Source: an uncultured Ignavibacteria bacterium (lineage in GTDB: Bacteria > Bacteroidota > Ignavibacteria > Ch128b). From it: 64,000 bases of DNA. The stretch covers positions 1 through 64,000 of the forward strand of contig CALDZP010000052.1 in assembly GCA_937944105.1 (NCBI GenBank), written 5' to 3'. Made by a program: the position numbers and the translations under genes. This document shows positions 18,280 to 28,151 of this stretch, piece after piece. Within the stretch, counting starts at the first letter, position 1. The number at the start of each line of letters is the position of its first letter. A model generated the notes under the pieces. The model did no database searches and was not told the DNA's origin. It saw only the letters and a program-made list of their open reading frames with translations.

Positions 18280-19764
18280 TTGAAATCTGATCTAAAACAA
18301 CTGGGAAAAGAAACAGCAATTTATGGAATCTCTACAATTTTAAGTCGGTTCCTGAATTTTCTTTTAGTTCCATTTTTCACAAATATTTTCACTCAAGCTG
18401 AATACGGAATAATCACTAATGTTTATGCTTACATAGCATTCTTGAACATTATTTATTTATATGGAATGGATTCAGCCTATCTTAAATTTTCTGCGTCTAA
18501 AGAATTTGGAAGTGAGAAAGAAACATTCAGTTCTGCTTTCAATTCTGTTTTTCTTTCTTCATTCATTTTTTCATTAATAATTATTATTCTTCAGAATCCA
18601 TTAGCAAAGCTTTTTGGTATTAATGAAAATCAAATGGTTATTGTCTACTTTATTTCCGGCACTCTTTTTTTTGATTCTATTTCTAATATAATATTTGCAC
18701 GTTTGAGATTTCACAATAAAGCACTCAAATTTGCAGGAATAAAAACTTTTAACATCATCGTTAATGTAACTTTAAATGTTATTTTAATTTATTTTTTAAA
18801 ATTTCGCTCGGAAGGAGTTTTTATTGCAAATTTTTCTGCTTCATTTCTTACTTTTATTTTTCTTGGTAATGAATTATTCAAATCTTACACATTTACATTA
18901 CGAAAAGAACTATTGAAGGGATTGGTAAAATTTGGTTTGCCCTTTGTACCTGCCGGTATTGCATCAATTATTACTCAAGTAATCGATAGGCCTATTTTAC
19001 TTGCTTTAACCGATGCAAGTACAGTTGGAATTTATCAGGCGAACTATAAACTTGGTATTTTCATGATGCTTTATGTATCTATGTTTCAATATGCCTGGCA
19101 ACCATTTTATTTGAAAAAATCCGAACAAGAAAATGCTAAAAAACTTTTTGCAAAAGTATTTACATATTTCACACTAATTGGTTCAATTATCTTTCTGGTT
19201 CTTTCACTTTATATTGAGGAAATTGTTAAAATTAGAATTTTAGGTTTTTATCTTGTTGGAAAGGATTTCTGGGGTGGAATTAATATAGTTCCTGTTGTTT
19301 TATTAGCTTATTTGTTTAATGGATTTTATATAAATTTTGTTGCTGGTTTACAAATTCAGAAGAAAACTCATTTCATGCCACTTGTATCTGGTTTAGGTGC
19401 GATTGTAAATGTCTTTACAAATCTTCTTCTCATTCCACTTTTTGGTATGCTTGGTGCAGCTTATGCAACATTACTTGCATATTTAGCTATGGCAGTTTAT
19501 CAATACTTCCTTTCACAGAAATTTTATAAAATAGATTATGAATGGAATAATATCATTAAGATCAGTTTAATCTTGATATTTGTATTCACCTTGTATTTTA
19601 TTATTAAAATTAATTTTACTGATTACACTACATCTCTAAAAATTGTGATCATATTACTTTATATTTTATTGCTGAAAATTTTTAACCTAATTAGTTTTAG
19701 ATGGTTCTCCGATTTTTTTAATGATTTTTTGAAATTGAAAAAAAATAATAAAGATAATTTCTAA
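18280..19764 (+). CDS. Second oligosaccharide flippase (MATE/MVF-like)
   Basis: This 494-residue protein has about 14 hydrophobic segments and the Wzx/RfbX pattern (KETAIYGISTILSRFLNFLLVPFFTNIF at the N-terminus and a central QANYKLGIFMMLYVSMFQYAWQPFYLKKS). The start is a TTG, supported by TGGAG 8 bases upstream. It is separate from the EPS cluster and distinct in sequence from the flippase at 3561, so it may move a different lipid-linked glycan. It ends 5 bases before the convergent beta-lactamase-like gene. Confidence 0.85.
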   Translation: MKSDLKQLGKETAIYGISTILSRFLNFLLVPFFTNIFTQAEYGIITNVYAYIAFLNIIYLYGMDSAYLKFSASKEFGSEKETFSSAFNSVFLSSFIFSLIIIILQNPLAKLFGINENQMVIVYFISGTLFFDSISNIIFARLRFHNKALKFAGIKTFNIIVNVTLNVILIYFLKFRSEGVFIANFSASFLTFIFLGNELFKSYTFTLRKELLKGLVKFGLPFVPAGIASIITQVIDRPILLALTDASTVGIYQANYKLGIFMMLYVSMFQYAWQPFYLKKSEQENAKKLFAKVFTYFTLIGSIIFLVLSLYIEEIVKIRILGFYLVGKDFWGGINIVPVVLLAYLFNGFYINFVAGLQIQKKTHFMPLVSGLGAIVNVFTNLLLIPLFGMLGAAYATLLAYLAMAVYQYFLSQKFYKIDYEWNNIIKISLILIFVFTLYFIIKINFTDYTTSLKIVIILLYILLLKIFNLISFRWFSDFFNDFLKLKKNNKDNF

Positions 19765-19769
19765 AGCAC

Positions 19770-20717
19770 CTATTTGTTAAAATAATTGTATACCATTTTC
19801 GCAGCTTTTGCAACAGCGTTTTCTGCTTTATTATCATAAGTCCATCTTGTATCTTTACTCTCATCTGCGAATATTGCAATAACAAAATCACATTTAGGTG
19901 CATACACAATTCCAACATCAATTCTAGAACGTTCGATTGCACCAGTTTTATTTGCTACTTTGATAGATTCACCTCCTTTAAGTTCATAATAAGGAAGTAG
20001 TTTTCTGATCATTGATTCATCTTGTTGATTTAACATAATTTTTATTATCCATTCAGAATAAAAACTATCTATGACCTGGTGTTTATAAATCATCTCAAGA
20101 AGTTTACCCATATCATTTGGCGAACTAAAACCGAGCCCGAATCTTTTAGCTTCAGGAGTATTTTTCTTTGTGGCAAATGAAAATACTTTGTTTAACAATT
20201 TTGTGTTTTTAATTCCTAGTGTTTCCATCGTTGTGTTAACAAAATCTAACTTTTGATCGTGTGTATTTCCAAGTAAATCAATAATTGCATTTGTGGCAGT
20301 GTTATCAGATAAAATGATCATTAAAGTAGCTGCATCAATTACTTTAATCTGAACATCATTATTGAAAAATTGTAATATTCCAGCACCACCAACCTTTGTA
20401 GAATCTTTAATAACTATCAGACTTTCAGGAGTAATTTCATTACTTTTAAATTTTTTAAACAAAGCAATCAAAATAGGTAATTTGATAACACTTGCGGTGG
20501 GGAACAAAGAATCTGCATTCACTGAAATAACTTCATCTGTTTTAAGATTTTTTGCATACAAACCAATTTTGCCATCAAATTCTTTTGAAAGATTTAAAAT
20601 TCTTTTTTCTAGTTCATATTTATCAACAACATTATCAGATTCAAATGTTTTAAAGTCTTTAAAAGTTGTACAGGCAAAAAATGTAATTAAACTAAAAATA
20701 AAAAAATATTTTTTCAT
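19770..20717 (-). CDS. Class A beta-lactamase-like serine hydrolase (probable lipoprotein)
   Basis: This 315-residue protein is the only clear minus-strand gene. The N-terminus (MKKYFFIFSLITFFAC) looks like a lipoprotein signal with Cys16. The penicillin-recognising core has S76-x-x-K79 (TASVIK), SDN at 137-139 and KTG at 257-259. The omega-loop region before SSPNDM lacks an obvious equivalent of the deacylating glutamate (Glu166) of class A enzymes. It could be a slow beta-lactamase, a penicillin-binding protein or another serine hydrolase. AAGGA lies 6 bases before its ATG. It converges with the flippase at 18280 and diverges from the T9SS locus. Confidence 0.83.
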   Translation of the reverse strand: MKKYFFIFSLITFFACTTFKDFKTFESDNVVDKYELEKRILNLSKEFDGKIGLYAKNLKTDEVISVNADSLFPTASVIKLPILIALFKKFKSNEITPESLIVIKDSTKVGGAGILQFFNNDVQIKVIDAATLMIILSDNTATNAIIDLLGNTHDQKLDFVNTTMETLGIKNTKLLNKVFSFATKKNTPEAKRFGLGFSSPNDMGKLLEMIYKHQVIDSFYSEWIIKIMLNQQDESMIRKLLPYYELKGGESIKVANKTGAIERSRIDVGIVYAPKCDFVIAIFADESKDTRWTYDNKAENAVAKAAKMVYNYFNK

Positions 20718-21000
20718 TTGTTGTTCCTTTTTTGGCTTAAGATAAAAATTTATAATAAATTTTTATAAAGATTAAGATTAAAAACTAATCGATGGCATTA
20801 TTATTGTTGTCAAAAAAATCAAATTTTTCTTTTAAACCTTCTTGACATTAAAAAATAAAATTGATAAAATAGAAAAAAGAGTTGATGAGAAACAAATGAA
20901 TTTGTGGGGCTTCGTTAAATATGATTTGATATTAATGAAAAAACTAATTAAATGAAAAGTTAAATAAATTTTTAATCACTAAATCATTCAGGAGGATTTG
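20718..21000. other. Divergent intergenic region
   Basis: A 283-base AT-rich region lies between the minus-strand beta-lactamase-like gene and the first T9SS cargo gene. It should carry promoters for both directions. The only good match is the plus-strand -35/-10 pair listed separately. The plus-strand ribosome site AGGAGG is at 20990-20995. I see no ORF, tRNA-like fold or repeat in it. Confidence 0.6.
20842..20870 (+). promoter_or_regulatory. Predicted sigma-70-type promoter for the T9SS cargo locus
   Basis: TTGACA at 20842-20847 and TAAAAT at 20865-20870 are separated by exactly 17 bases, a near-consensus housekeeping promoter. A start near 20877 would leave a leader of about 120 bases before the ATG at 21001. 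Bacteroidota housekeeping promoters often use a different -33/-7 consensus, so this match must be read with care in this lineage. Confidence 0.45.
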
Positions 21001-24000
21001 ATGAGAGTAAAAACATACTTCTTATCATTCGTATTATTTTTGGTCTTCAACTCCTTCATTTATTCGCAAGATGAAGAAAGATGGAGTAAACCATTTTTAA
21101 AAATCGAACCGATTAAGGGTAACGTTCAAGAAGAAATAAAAATTGATTTCAATGAAATTCAAAAAGATCTACAAAGAATAAAACCAATAAGAACCGTTAC
21201 CGCTGATAAAACTTATACAGTATATCCAAATATTCGAGTCTGGCCAAATTCAGGCATGACACAATCTGAGGTTCATATTGCAGTTAATCCGAATAATCCA
21301 AATATCTTACTCGGTGGATCAAACGCTGCCAATAACTCTTCTACGGTAACATATGTAAATCAAGGTTACTATGTTACTACCAATGGTGGACAAACTTGGT
21401 ATGGTAGTGATTCACTTCCACATAAACCAAGTGGAATGTATCGCTCGGATCCGGTTGTAGCATTTGACCAATATGGTAATATGTATTTTAATACCCTGGA
21501 ATATAGCTCAACAGTAGGCGATTTAGTTACTTTAAAATCCACCAATAATGGTTTAACATGGTCTACTCCAGTTGCTGTACCAAATCCAGGGCCCGATGAA
21601 GATAAGAATTGGATTGCTATTGACGTAAATCCAGCCTCTCCATATTACGGATATATTTATACTGCATATACCGAATTTCAAAGTACTGATCCTAATTATC
21701 GTAAATTAGAATTTTCAAGATCAACTGATGGTGGTTTATCTTTTTCTGCGCCAGTAAATATGAGTGGAACTGCAGGGTATTTACATCAAGGTGTAAATCT
21801 TGCAGTTGGAACTAATGGAGATGTTGTTGCTGCGTACACGCATTATCCAACAAGTACACTAACATCTTCTCATGTAGCTTTTGCCAAATCTACGAATGGT
21901 GGACAAACCTGGACACAGACTTTTGTAGTTCAGAATATATTTGATATTCGAGGTAACCTTACAAAGGGTGGAAATACAATTCGTGTTAATTCATTCCCAT
22001 ATATTGCAGTAGATCACAGTAATGGACCACGAAGAGGTTGGATTTATATTACCTATGCAGCAAGACCTGCAGCAGGGCAGGCACCAAATATATACTTAGT
22101 CAAGTCAACTGACTTTGGTGCAACCTGGTCTTCACCAATTCAAGTAAATTCTGAGCCTGCTAATAGAGATCAATGGTTCCCTGCAATTGCAGTCGATCCT
22201 GCTGATGGTTCAGTTAATATCGTTTACTATGATAGTAGAAATTATCCTAATAATGATTCAACTGAAGTATACTTATCACGTTCAATTGATGGTGGAAATA
22301 CATGGGAAGATATTAAGGTATCTGATAGAGCACATCTCCCAAGAGCTATTGCAGGACTAGCAACTGGTTATCAGGGTGATTATATAGGAATAACTGCTAA
22401 GAATGGAGTGGTCTGGCCTTTCTGGAATGATAATCGTTACGGATGGCATCAAGCATTTACTGCAAAAGTATTTTTCATACAAATTAATCATACAAAGTTA
22501 CCAAATACAGAAAATTTAAATGGTCCATACACAGTCGGGGCGAGAATTACCGGAAGTGTAGGAATTGAACAAGCTAAAGTTTACTGGAGAAGAGGAACAA
22601 CTGGGGCATTTGATTCTCTTCTAATGTCAAGGGTCGCTGCAGATAGTTTTGTAGCAAATATTCCAGGGAATGGGCTACCTGCGATCTATCAATATTATAT
22701 TTATGCAAAAGATAGTGTAGGAAGTTTTGCAACTTTACCAGGGGGTGCGCCTCAAGAAGTATTTCAATTTGAAGCAGCTATTGATAATCAACCACCTGTA
22801 GTAACTCATACTGTTTTGCCAAATCAATATAGAGAAGTATGGCCCCCTGAAGTCTCTGCTGTTATTACTGATAATATTGGAATTGATTCTGCCTGGGTTG
22901 TATATAAAGTTAATTGGAATGGTTCCAATAGACAATTTAAATTAAATCCACAGGGCAATAATCTATATAGTAATGTATTTGACATTAGTTCTTCTTTGTT
23001 GAATGTTGGTGATACTGTCTATTATAGAATTGTTGCAAAAGATTTAGCAACAACCCCAAATTACGGTTATCATCCTGACGCAAATTCATTTAATAAATTC
23101 ATGATTATTCCTGATACTGATTATCCTGTCATTTCACATACAGCTCTGGGAAATCAAGCTTTTATTCGATGGCCAGCTTTAGTAAGAACAACAGTAACTG
23201 ATAATATTGGTGTTGATAGTGTTTGGGTAGAATGGTACAGAAATAGTCAGGTGAATTTTAAGAGATTTAATTTATCCTATCAAGGTAATGATAAATGGGA
23301 AGGCTTGTTTAATTCAGATACAACTGAAATATCTGTTGGGGATTCTATATTCTATCGTGTAGTTGCAAGGGATATTTCGGACAATCATAATACCACTTAT
23401 CTTCCAGCAAGTGGTTATTATAAATTTAATATTATACAAACTAGAGGGATTGTTTTAGTTGTTGATGATGATGTATCAGAAGCAGGTAGAATTAGTTCAG
23501 AAAAAGGACAATATAAAGCAGATTTAACCTCTCCTCTTGGTGCATCTGCTAATCTATTTAAAGCTACACTTGATAGTGTCGGTTTCTTAGCAGACTTGGT
23601 TACTTTCGCTAATTTAGACACCAATCAATTAGCTAATTATGATATAGTAATCTTGTCAGCAGGTGCTAAAACTACATCAATTTTCAATGATCAAGGTAAA
23701 CGAGATGCAATTCGTAACTTCGCTAAAATGCCAGGAAAGAAGACCTGGGTAGAAGGTGGTGAAGTTGGGTATTTCTATAGATCAACAGGAACTAATGACC
23801 AATTATTCAGGCAGGAAGTTTTATTTACTGAAGCCTGGGTTAGCGATGTCTCTGCGGGATTGTTAAATAAAAAATTATCATCTCATCCAATTAATAACTA
23901 CCCACATACTATACCTGATAACTTGAGCTTTAGTGGAACTGGATTTGGTATAAGGGATGCGATGAAAGTTTTACCTAATGCCAGGGTTTATCCTGTAAGT

Positions 24001-27000
24001 ACTTGGTCTACACATCCAGATAGTGGTGGTATAATCGTTCATGATAAAAATCCAAATCCAACAAGTGCTGATAATGTTTTCTTCACATTTAGTATTAGCT
24101 CTATGAATGATCAGGTTGCAGCAAGAAAATTAATTGAAAACACAGCAGAATATTTAATGGCCGTAGAATCTCCACCTACTGGTTCTATCTCTGGTGTTGT
24201 AACACTTACTGGTGCTACAAATCATGGTGGTGTGACTGTTACATTAAGTGGAACTGCTAATTTGAGCACAACTACTGCAAATGATGGAAGTTATTCGTTT
24301 ACAGGATTATATAATGGTCCTTATAGAATTACGGCATTTGCTCCTTCGGGTTATTTCCCTTATAGTCAGTATGTTGATACTGTTGTAAATAATAATACAA
24401 TATCAGGCGTTAATTTCACTTTTAATCCAATTCTTCCGGGAACTATTTCAGGACAGGTTACACTACAAGGGCAAACGGACCATAGTGGAGTTCTTGTTCA
24501 AGTATTAAATCGACCAGGTAGACAAGCTACAACAAATTCATTAGGGCAATACCAAATTGATAGTGTAATGCCAGGCCAGGTTCTGGTAAAATTCTCTAAA
24601 CAAGGTTATGGAAGCAAAACTAAAGATACAATTCTTGCTAATGGTGGTAATCTTGTTATTAATGTTACATTAACACCGACTTTAGGAAATATTTTAATTG
24701 TTGACGATGATGTTTCATTAGCTGATAGAATTAGTAGTGAAAAACAAGATCAGGCAGATTTGACAACACCACTTGGTGCTTCTGCAACTTTATTTAAGTC
24801 TGTTCTTGATTCTCTCGGTTATAATGCCGATTTAGTAACATTTGCTGCTTTAGATACGAATTCTCTACCAAACTACGATCTTGTTATCTTATCAACTGGT
24901 TCTAAATCAACAAACATTTTCAACGACGCTGGTAAAAGAACAGCTATTAGGAGATACGCAACACAACTTGGAAAAACATTAGCAGAAGGTGGTGAATTAG
25001 GATACTTCTTCAGAAGTACTTCAACTACTGCTGATTCGATGTTTAGAAAAGAAGTTCTATATACAAGTAGATGGGTTAGTGATGCTACCACATCAACATT
25101 GAAGAAGAGATTACCAGATCACCCGATCTGGAATGTTCCCAATGCCTTACCAGATAACATAGCATTTACAGGAACATCAATTTATACACGTGATGCAATG
25201 CGAGTTGATTGGGAACCTAAGACAATATATCACGCTGGAACATATAGTGCTTTTCCTGACAGTGGTTCAATAATAATTCATGATAAAAATCCTAATCCAG
25301 CAAGCGCCGATAATGTTTTCTTTACATTTAACATATCTCAAATAACAGATCAATCTTTAGCAAAGAAATTAATTGAAAACGTTGTAGCTTACTTATTCAA
25401 TATTGAAAGTGCACCACTTGGTAGAATTTCAGGAAATGTAACTTTGCAAGGTGCACCAAATAGTGGCGGTGTTGAAGTTAGGCTATCAGGAACAGTAACA
25501 AAGACTACTTTCACAGCACCAGATGGAAGTTATTCATTTGATTCATTATACGCAGGACCATACAGAATCACTGCCATTGCTCCAATTAATTTCTACCCAT
25601 ATTCGCAAAAAATTGATACAACATTAGGAAGTGGTCAACAATTAAGTGGAATTAACTTCACATTTGTTCCTTTAGTTACAGGTACAGTTAGTGGTACCGT
25701 TCAACTTGAAGGTCAAACAGATTTTAGTGGTGTTGAGGTTAAGATTCTTAACCAACCAGATAAAGTTACTACAACAAATTCCGCAGGAAATTATCAATTA
25801 ACCGGTGTAAATCCTGGGAATATTGTTGTCCAATTTAAGAAACAAGGATTCAAAGCTGTTCGTGTTGATACTTTATTACCAAATGGCGGTAGTTTAACGA
25901 TTAATGCTTACCTGCCAATTACACTTGGAAATATTTTAGTTGTGGATGATGATGCAACTTATGAAGGAAGAATATCTAATGAAAAACAAGGGACTTTTGA
26001 TTTAACGAGTCCTTTAGGTTTGTCCGCTAATTTATTTAAGAATACACTTGATTCTCTCGGATATAATGCAGATTTAGTCACTTTCAATAATCTTGATACA
26101 ACCGTATTGATGGAATATGATGTTCTAATTCTTTCAGCTGGACCAAAAACAGGCGTTCAATTTAATGATCAGAGCAAGAGAGATGCTATTAGAAACTTTG
26201 CAAATACTCCTGGCAAGAAAACATTAGTTGAAGGTGGTGAAGTAGGTTATGCTTATCGGTCTACTGGTACTAATGATCAATTATTCCGCCAACAAGTTTT
26301 ATTTACTGATCGTTGGGTTAGTGATGTAAGTGGTGGATTTCTTAATAAGAAAATTGCTTCTCACCCAATTAATTCTAATCCAAATTTAATCCCGGACAAT
26401 TTAGGATTTGCAGGTACAGGTATTGGTGAACGTGATGCAATGACCGTTATGCCAGGCGCAAGAGTTTACCCAGTTAGTACCTGGTCAACATTCCCAGATA
26501 GTGGTGGAATAATAGTTAATGACAAAAATCCGAATCCTTTAAGTGCTGATAATGTTTTCTTTACATTCAATATTGGTGGTATGACAGATGTCGTATCCGC
26601 TAAAAAGTTAATTGAAAATACAGTTAAATATCTATTTACTCCTGAACCTCCACCATCAGGTGCTATATCTGGTAGTGTAACTCTAGTTGGGGCAAGCTCA
26701 AATGCAGGAGTTACACTTAAACTCTATCAAATGCCTGGAAGTAATTTGTTAAATACTTATGTAACAGATTCAACTGGAAATTATACATTCGCTGGTTTAT
26801 ATACTGGAAATTATAGAGTTGAAGCAAATGCACCATCAGGATTTTATCCACCTGTTGCATTTGTCGATACAACAGTTGGAATCGATACGGTCTTTAATAT
26901 CAATTTCCAATTTATAAATGTTAATACGCCACAAACTGTATCATTCTTTACATCAAGTGGTTGGAACTTGCTTTCGGTACCATTGAACATGAGTAATATG

Positions 27001-28044
27001 AGTAAAGGTGGATTATTCCCAAGTGCAACCTCAAATGCATTTACATTTAATAATGATTTAGGATATGTTAAGCATGATTCATTAAAAGTTGGAGCAGGTT
27101 ACTGGTTAAAATTTGCTCAACAACAACAACATACTTTCCAGGGACTTGCAAATTATGAATTGGCTATACCAGTTGTAAAAGGTTGGAATTTAATTGGTGC
27201 AACATATAAATCTGTTCCCGTAGCAAGTGTAACAACTTCACCAGCTGGTATAATACAATCTCCATTTTTTGAATATAACAATGGTTATTCACAGGCAACT
27301 GAACTTGAAAAGGGCAAAGGATACTGGGTTAAAGTAAAACAAAATGGAACTCTATTACTCAGAACAACTTATCCTAAAGTCCTTGGTAAAGATATTTATG
27401 TGGAAAATGTAAATGAAAAATGGCCAACTATAATTGTTACTGATGCAAGTGGAAATCAGACAAGATTATATCTAACAGAAAGCGAAAAGATTGGATTTAA
27501 TTTTGAGTTGCCTCCTGTTCCACCTTCTGGAGCGTATGATGTAAGATTTACTACTGATAAATATGTAGAAGATCTATCAGTTGGATCATATATTATTTCA
27601 CTTAATTCATTGGATTATCCAATACGTATTAAACTAGAAAACTTTGATGAAGAGTATGTCTTTAGAATGTCAGACGGTTTGGATGGCAAGATTTATGATG
27701 AGATAATTAAAAATGGAGAAGAGAAAGTTGTAACAGCAAATCAACTATCTCAATTACATTTACAAAAGATTGTAATACCAAAGCAATATGAATTGAGTCA
27801 GAATTATCCAAATCCATTTAATCCATCAACAGTAATTCGTTTTGGATTACCAGAAAATTCTAAAGTTCTACTTGAAGTATATAATATTTTAGGTGAGCAT
27901 GTTATAACATTAATTAATAGCGAATTAAAGGCCGGTTATTATACAATAAATTTTGATGCGAAAAACTTGACTTCTGGTGTATACTTCTATAGAATTAAGA
28001 CTTCAAATTGGACTGATGTTAAGAAAATGATTTTGGTGAAGTAA
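21001..28044 (+). CDS. Giant T9SS-secreted protein with BNR repeats, triple VVDDD modules and Cna/CarboxypepD-like domains
   Basis: This 2,347-residue protein starts at ATG 21001, with AGGAGG 5 bases before it; an in-frame TTG sits just upstream. It has a signal peptide (about 1-22). A sialidase-like region follows (about 60-500, repeated S-x-D/N-G-G-x-T/S-W motifs), then two or three Ig/Fn3-like domains (about 500-810). Next are three copies of a module of about 240 residues that starts ILVVDDD (starts near bases 23447, 24686 and 25936), each followed by one or two carboxypeptidase-regulatory-like beta domains. The end has a GWNL module (about 26955-27360), an ELPPVPP module and a T9SS type A sorting domain ([12 protein letters not shown]). 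I see no catalytic motif I can trust. Likely role: surface adhesion or glycan binding. Confidence 0.88.
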   Translation: MRVKTYFLSFVLFLVFNSFIYSQDEERWSKPFLKIEPIKGNVQEEIKIDFNEIQKDLQRIKPIRTVTADKTYTVYPNIRVWPNSGMTQSEVHIAVNPNNPNILLGGSNAANNSSTVTYVNQGYYVTTNGGQTWYGSDSLPHKPSGMYRSDPVVAFDQYGNMYFNTLEYSSTVGDLVTLKSTNNGLTWSTPVAVPNPGPDEDKNWIAIDVNPASPYYGYIYTAYTEFQSTDPNYRKLEFSRSTDGGLSFSAPVNMSGTAGYLHQGVNLAVGTNGDVVAAYTHYPTSTLTSSHVAFAKSTNGGQTWTQTFVVQNIFDIRGNLTKGGNTIRVNSFPYIAVDHSNGPRRGWIYITYAARPAAGQAPNIYLVKSTDFGATWSSPIQVNSEPANRDQWFPAIAVDPADGSVNIVYYDSRNYPNNDSTEVYLSRSIDGGNTWEDIKVSDRAHLPRAIAGLATGYQGDYIGITAKNGVVWPFWNDNRYGWHQAFTAKVFFIQINHTKLPNTENLNGPYTVGARITGSVGIEQAKVYWRRGTTGAFDSLLMSRVAADSFVANIPGNGLPAIYQYYIYAKDSVGSFATLPGGAPQEVFQFEAAIDNQPPVVTHTVLPNQYREVWPPEVSAVITDNIGIDSAWVVYKVNWNGSNRQFKLNPQGNNLYSNVFDISSSLLNVGDTVYYRIVAKDLATTPNYGYHPDANSFNKFMIIPDTDYPVISHTALGNQAFIRWPALVRTTVTDNIGVDSVWVEWYRNSQVNFKRFNLSYQGNDKWEGLFNSDTTEISVGDSIFYRVVARDISDNHNTTYLPASGYYKFNIIQTRGIVLVVDDDVSEAGRISSEKGQYKADLTSPLGASANLFKATLDSVGFLADLVTFANLDTNQLANYDIVILSAGAKTTSIFNDQGKRDAIRNFAKMPGKKTWVEGGEVGYFYRSTGTNDQLFRQEVLFTEAWVSDVSAGLLNKKLSSHPINNYPHTIPDNLSFSGTGFGIRDAMKVLPNARVYPVSTWSTHPDSGGIIVHDKNPNPTSADNVFFTFSISSMNDQVAARKLIENTAEYLMAVESPPTGSISGVVTLTGATNHGGVTVTLSGTANLSTTTANDGSYSFTGLYNGPYRITAFAPSGYFPYSQYVDTVVNNNTISGVNFTFNPILPGTISGQVTLQGQTDHSGVLVQVLNRPGRQATTNSLGQYQIDSVMPGQVLVKFSKQGYGSKTKDTILANGGNLVINVTLTPTLGNILIVDDDVSLADRISSEKQDQADLTTPLGASATLFKSVLDSLGYNADLVTFAALDTNSLPNYDLVILSTGSKSTNIFNDAGKRTAIRRYATQLGKTLAEGGELGYFFRSTSTTADSMFRKEVLYTSRWVSDATTSTLKKRLPDHPIWNVPNALPDNIAFTGTSIYTRDAMRVDWEPKTIYHAGTYSAFPDSGSIIIHDKNPNPASADNVFFTFNISQITDQSLAKKLIENVVAYLFNIESAPLGRISGNVTLQGAPNSGGVEVRLSGTVTKTTFTAPDGSYSFDSLYAGPYRITAIAPINFYPYSQKIDTTLGSGQQLSGINFTFVPLVTGTVSGTVQLEGQTDFSGVEVKILNQPDKVTTTNSAGNYQLTGVNPGNIVVQFKKQGFKAVRVDTLLPNGGSLTINAYLPITLGNILVVDDDATYEGRISNEKQGTFDLTSPLGLSANLFKNTLDSLGYNADLVTFNNLDTTVLMEYDVLILSAGPKTGVQFNDQSKRDAIRNFANTPGKKTLVEGGEVGYAYRSTGTNDQLFRQQVLFTDRWVSDVSGGFLNKKIASHPINSNPNLIPDNLGFAGTGIGERDAMTVMPGARVYPVSTWSTFPDSGGIIVNDKNPNPLSADNVFFTFNIGGMTDVVSAKKLIENTVKYLFTPEPPPSGAISGSVTLVGASSNAGVTLKLYQMPGSNLLNTYVTDSTGNYTFAGLYTGNYRVEANAPSGFYPPVAFVDTTVGIDTVFNINFQFINVNTPQTVSFFTSSGWNLLSVPLNMSNMSKGGLFPSATSNAFTFNNDLGYVKHDSLKVGAGYWLKFAQQQQHTFQGLANYELAIPVVKGWNLIGATYKSVPVASVTTSPAGIIQSPFFEYNNGYSQATELEKGKGYWVKVKQNGTLLLRTTYPKVLGKDIYVENVNEKWPTIIVTDASGNQTRLYLTESEKIGFNFELPPVPPSGAYDVRFTTDKYVEDLSVGSYIISLNSLDYPIRIKLENFDEEYVFRMSDGLDGKIYDEIIKNGEEKVVTANQLSQLHLQKIVIPKQYELSQNYPNPFNPSTVIRFGLPENSKVLLEVYNILGEHVITLINSELKAGYYTINFDAKNLTSGVYFYRIKTSNWTDVKKMILVK
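23447..26640 (+). repeat. Three diverged in-gene copies of a VVDDD module
   Basis: Copies run about 23447-24165, 24686-25415 and 25936-26640 and are separated by beta-sandwich-type domains. Each copy has I-L-V-V-D-D-D, R-I-S-(S/N)-E-K, L-F-K-x-x-L-D-S, YD(I/V/L)(V/L)ILS-G, an EGGE(V/L)GY turn, W(V/S)-type residues and DKNPNP-SADNVFFTF. The alternating strand/helix pattern and EGGExGY turn recall glutamine-amidotransferase-like flavodoxin folds. The usual nucleophile cysteine is absent. Confidence 0.8.
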
Positions 28045-28093
28045 TGAAAGTATTAAAATCTTATTGTGAAAATGATTTTAATTCAGTTAATAA

Positions 28094-28120
28094 CCCGTGC
28101 ATTCCTGAAGAATGCACGGG
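28094..28120 (+). terminator. Hairpin between the two giant genes
   Basis: A perfect 11-bp inverted repeat (CCCGTGCATTC / GAATGCACGGG) with a 5-base loop (CTGAA) lies 50 bases after the stop at 28044. It is not followed by a strong T tract, so it may be a weak terminator, an attenuator or an mRNA 3'-end stabiliser. It lies well before the ATG at 28152. Confidence 0.6.
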
Positions 28121-28151
28121 ATTAACATTAAAAATTAATAAAGGAGAGTCT

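Noticed and set aside
20362-20745. Plus-strand ORF opposite the beta-lactamase-like gene
   Set aside because: It is antisense to a protein with clear SxxK, SDN and KTG motifs and its own translation has no recognisable features.
28044-28151. Apparent in-frame N-terminal extension of the giant gene, starting at an ATG that overlaps the previous stop
   Set aside because: Its 36 codons run through a perfect hairpin and have no signal peptide; the ATG at 28152 has a good ribosome site and an immediate signal peptide.
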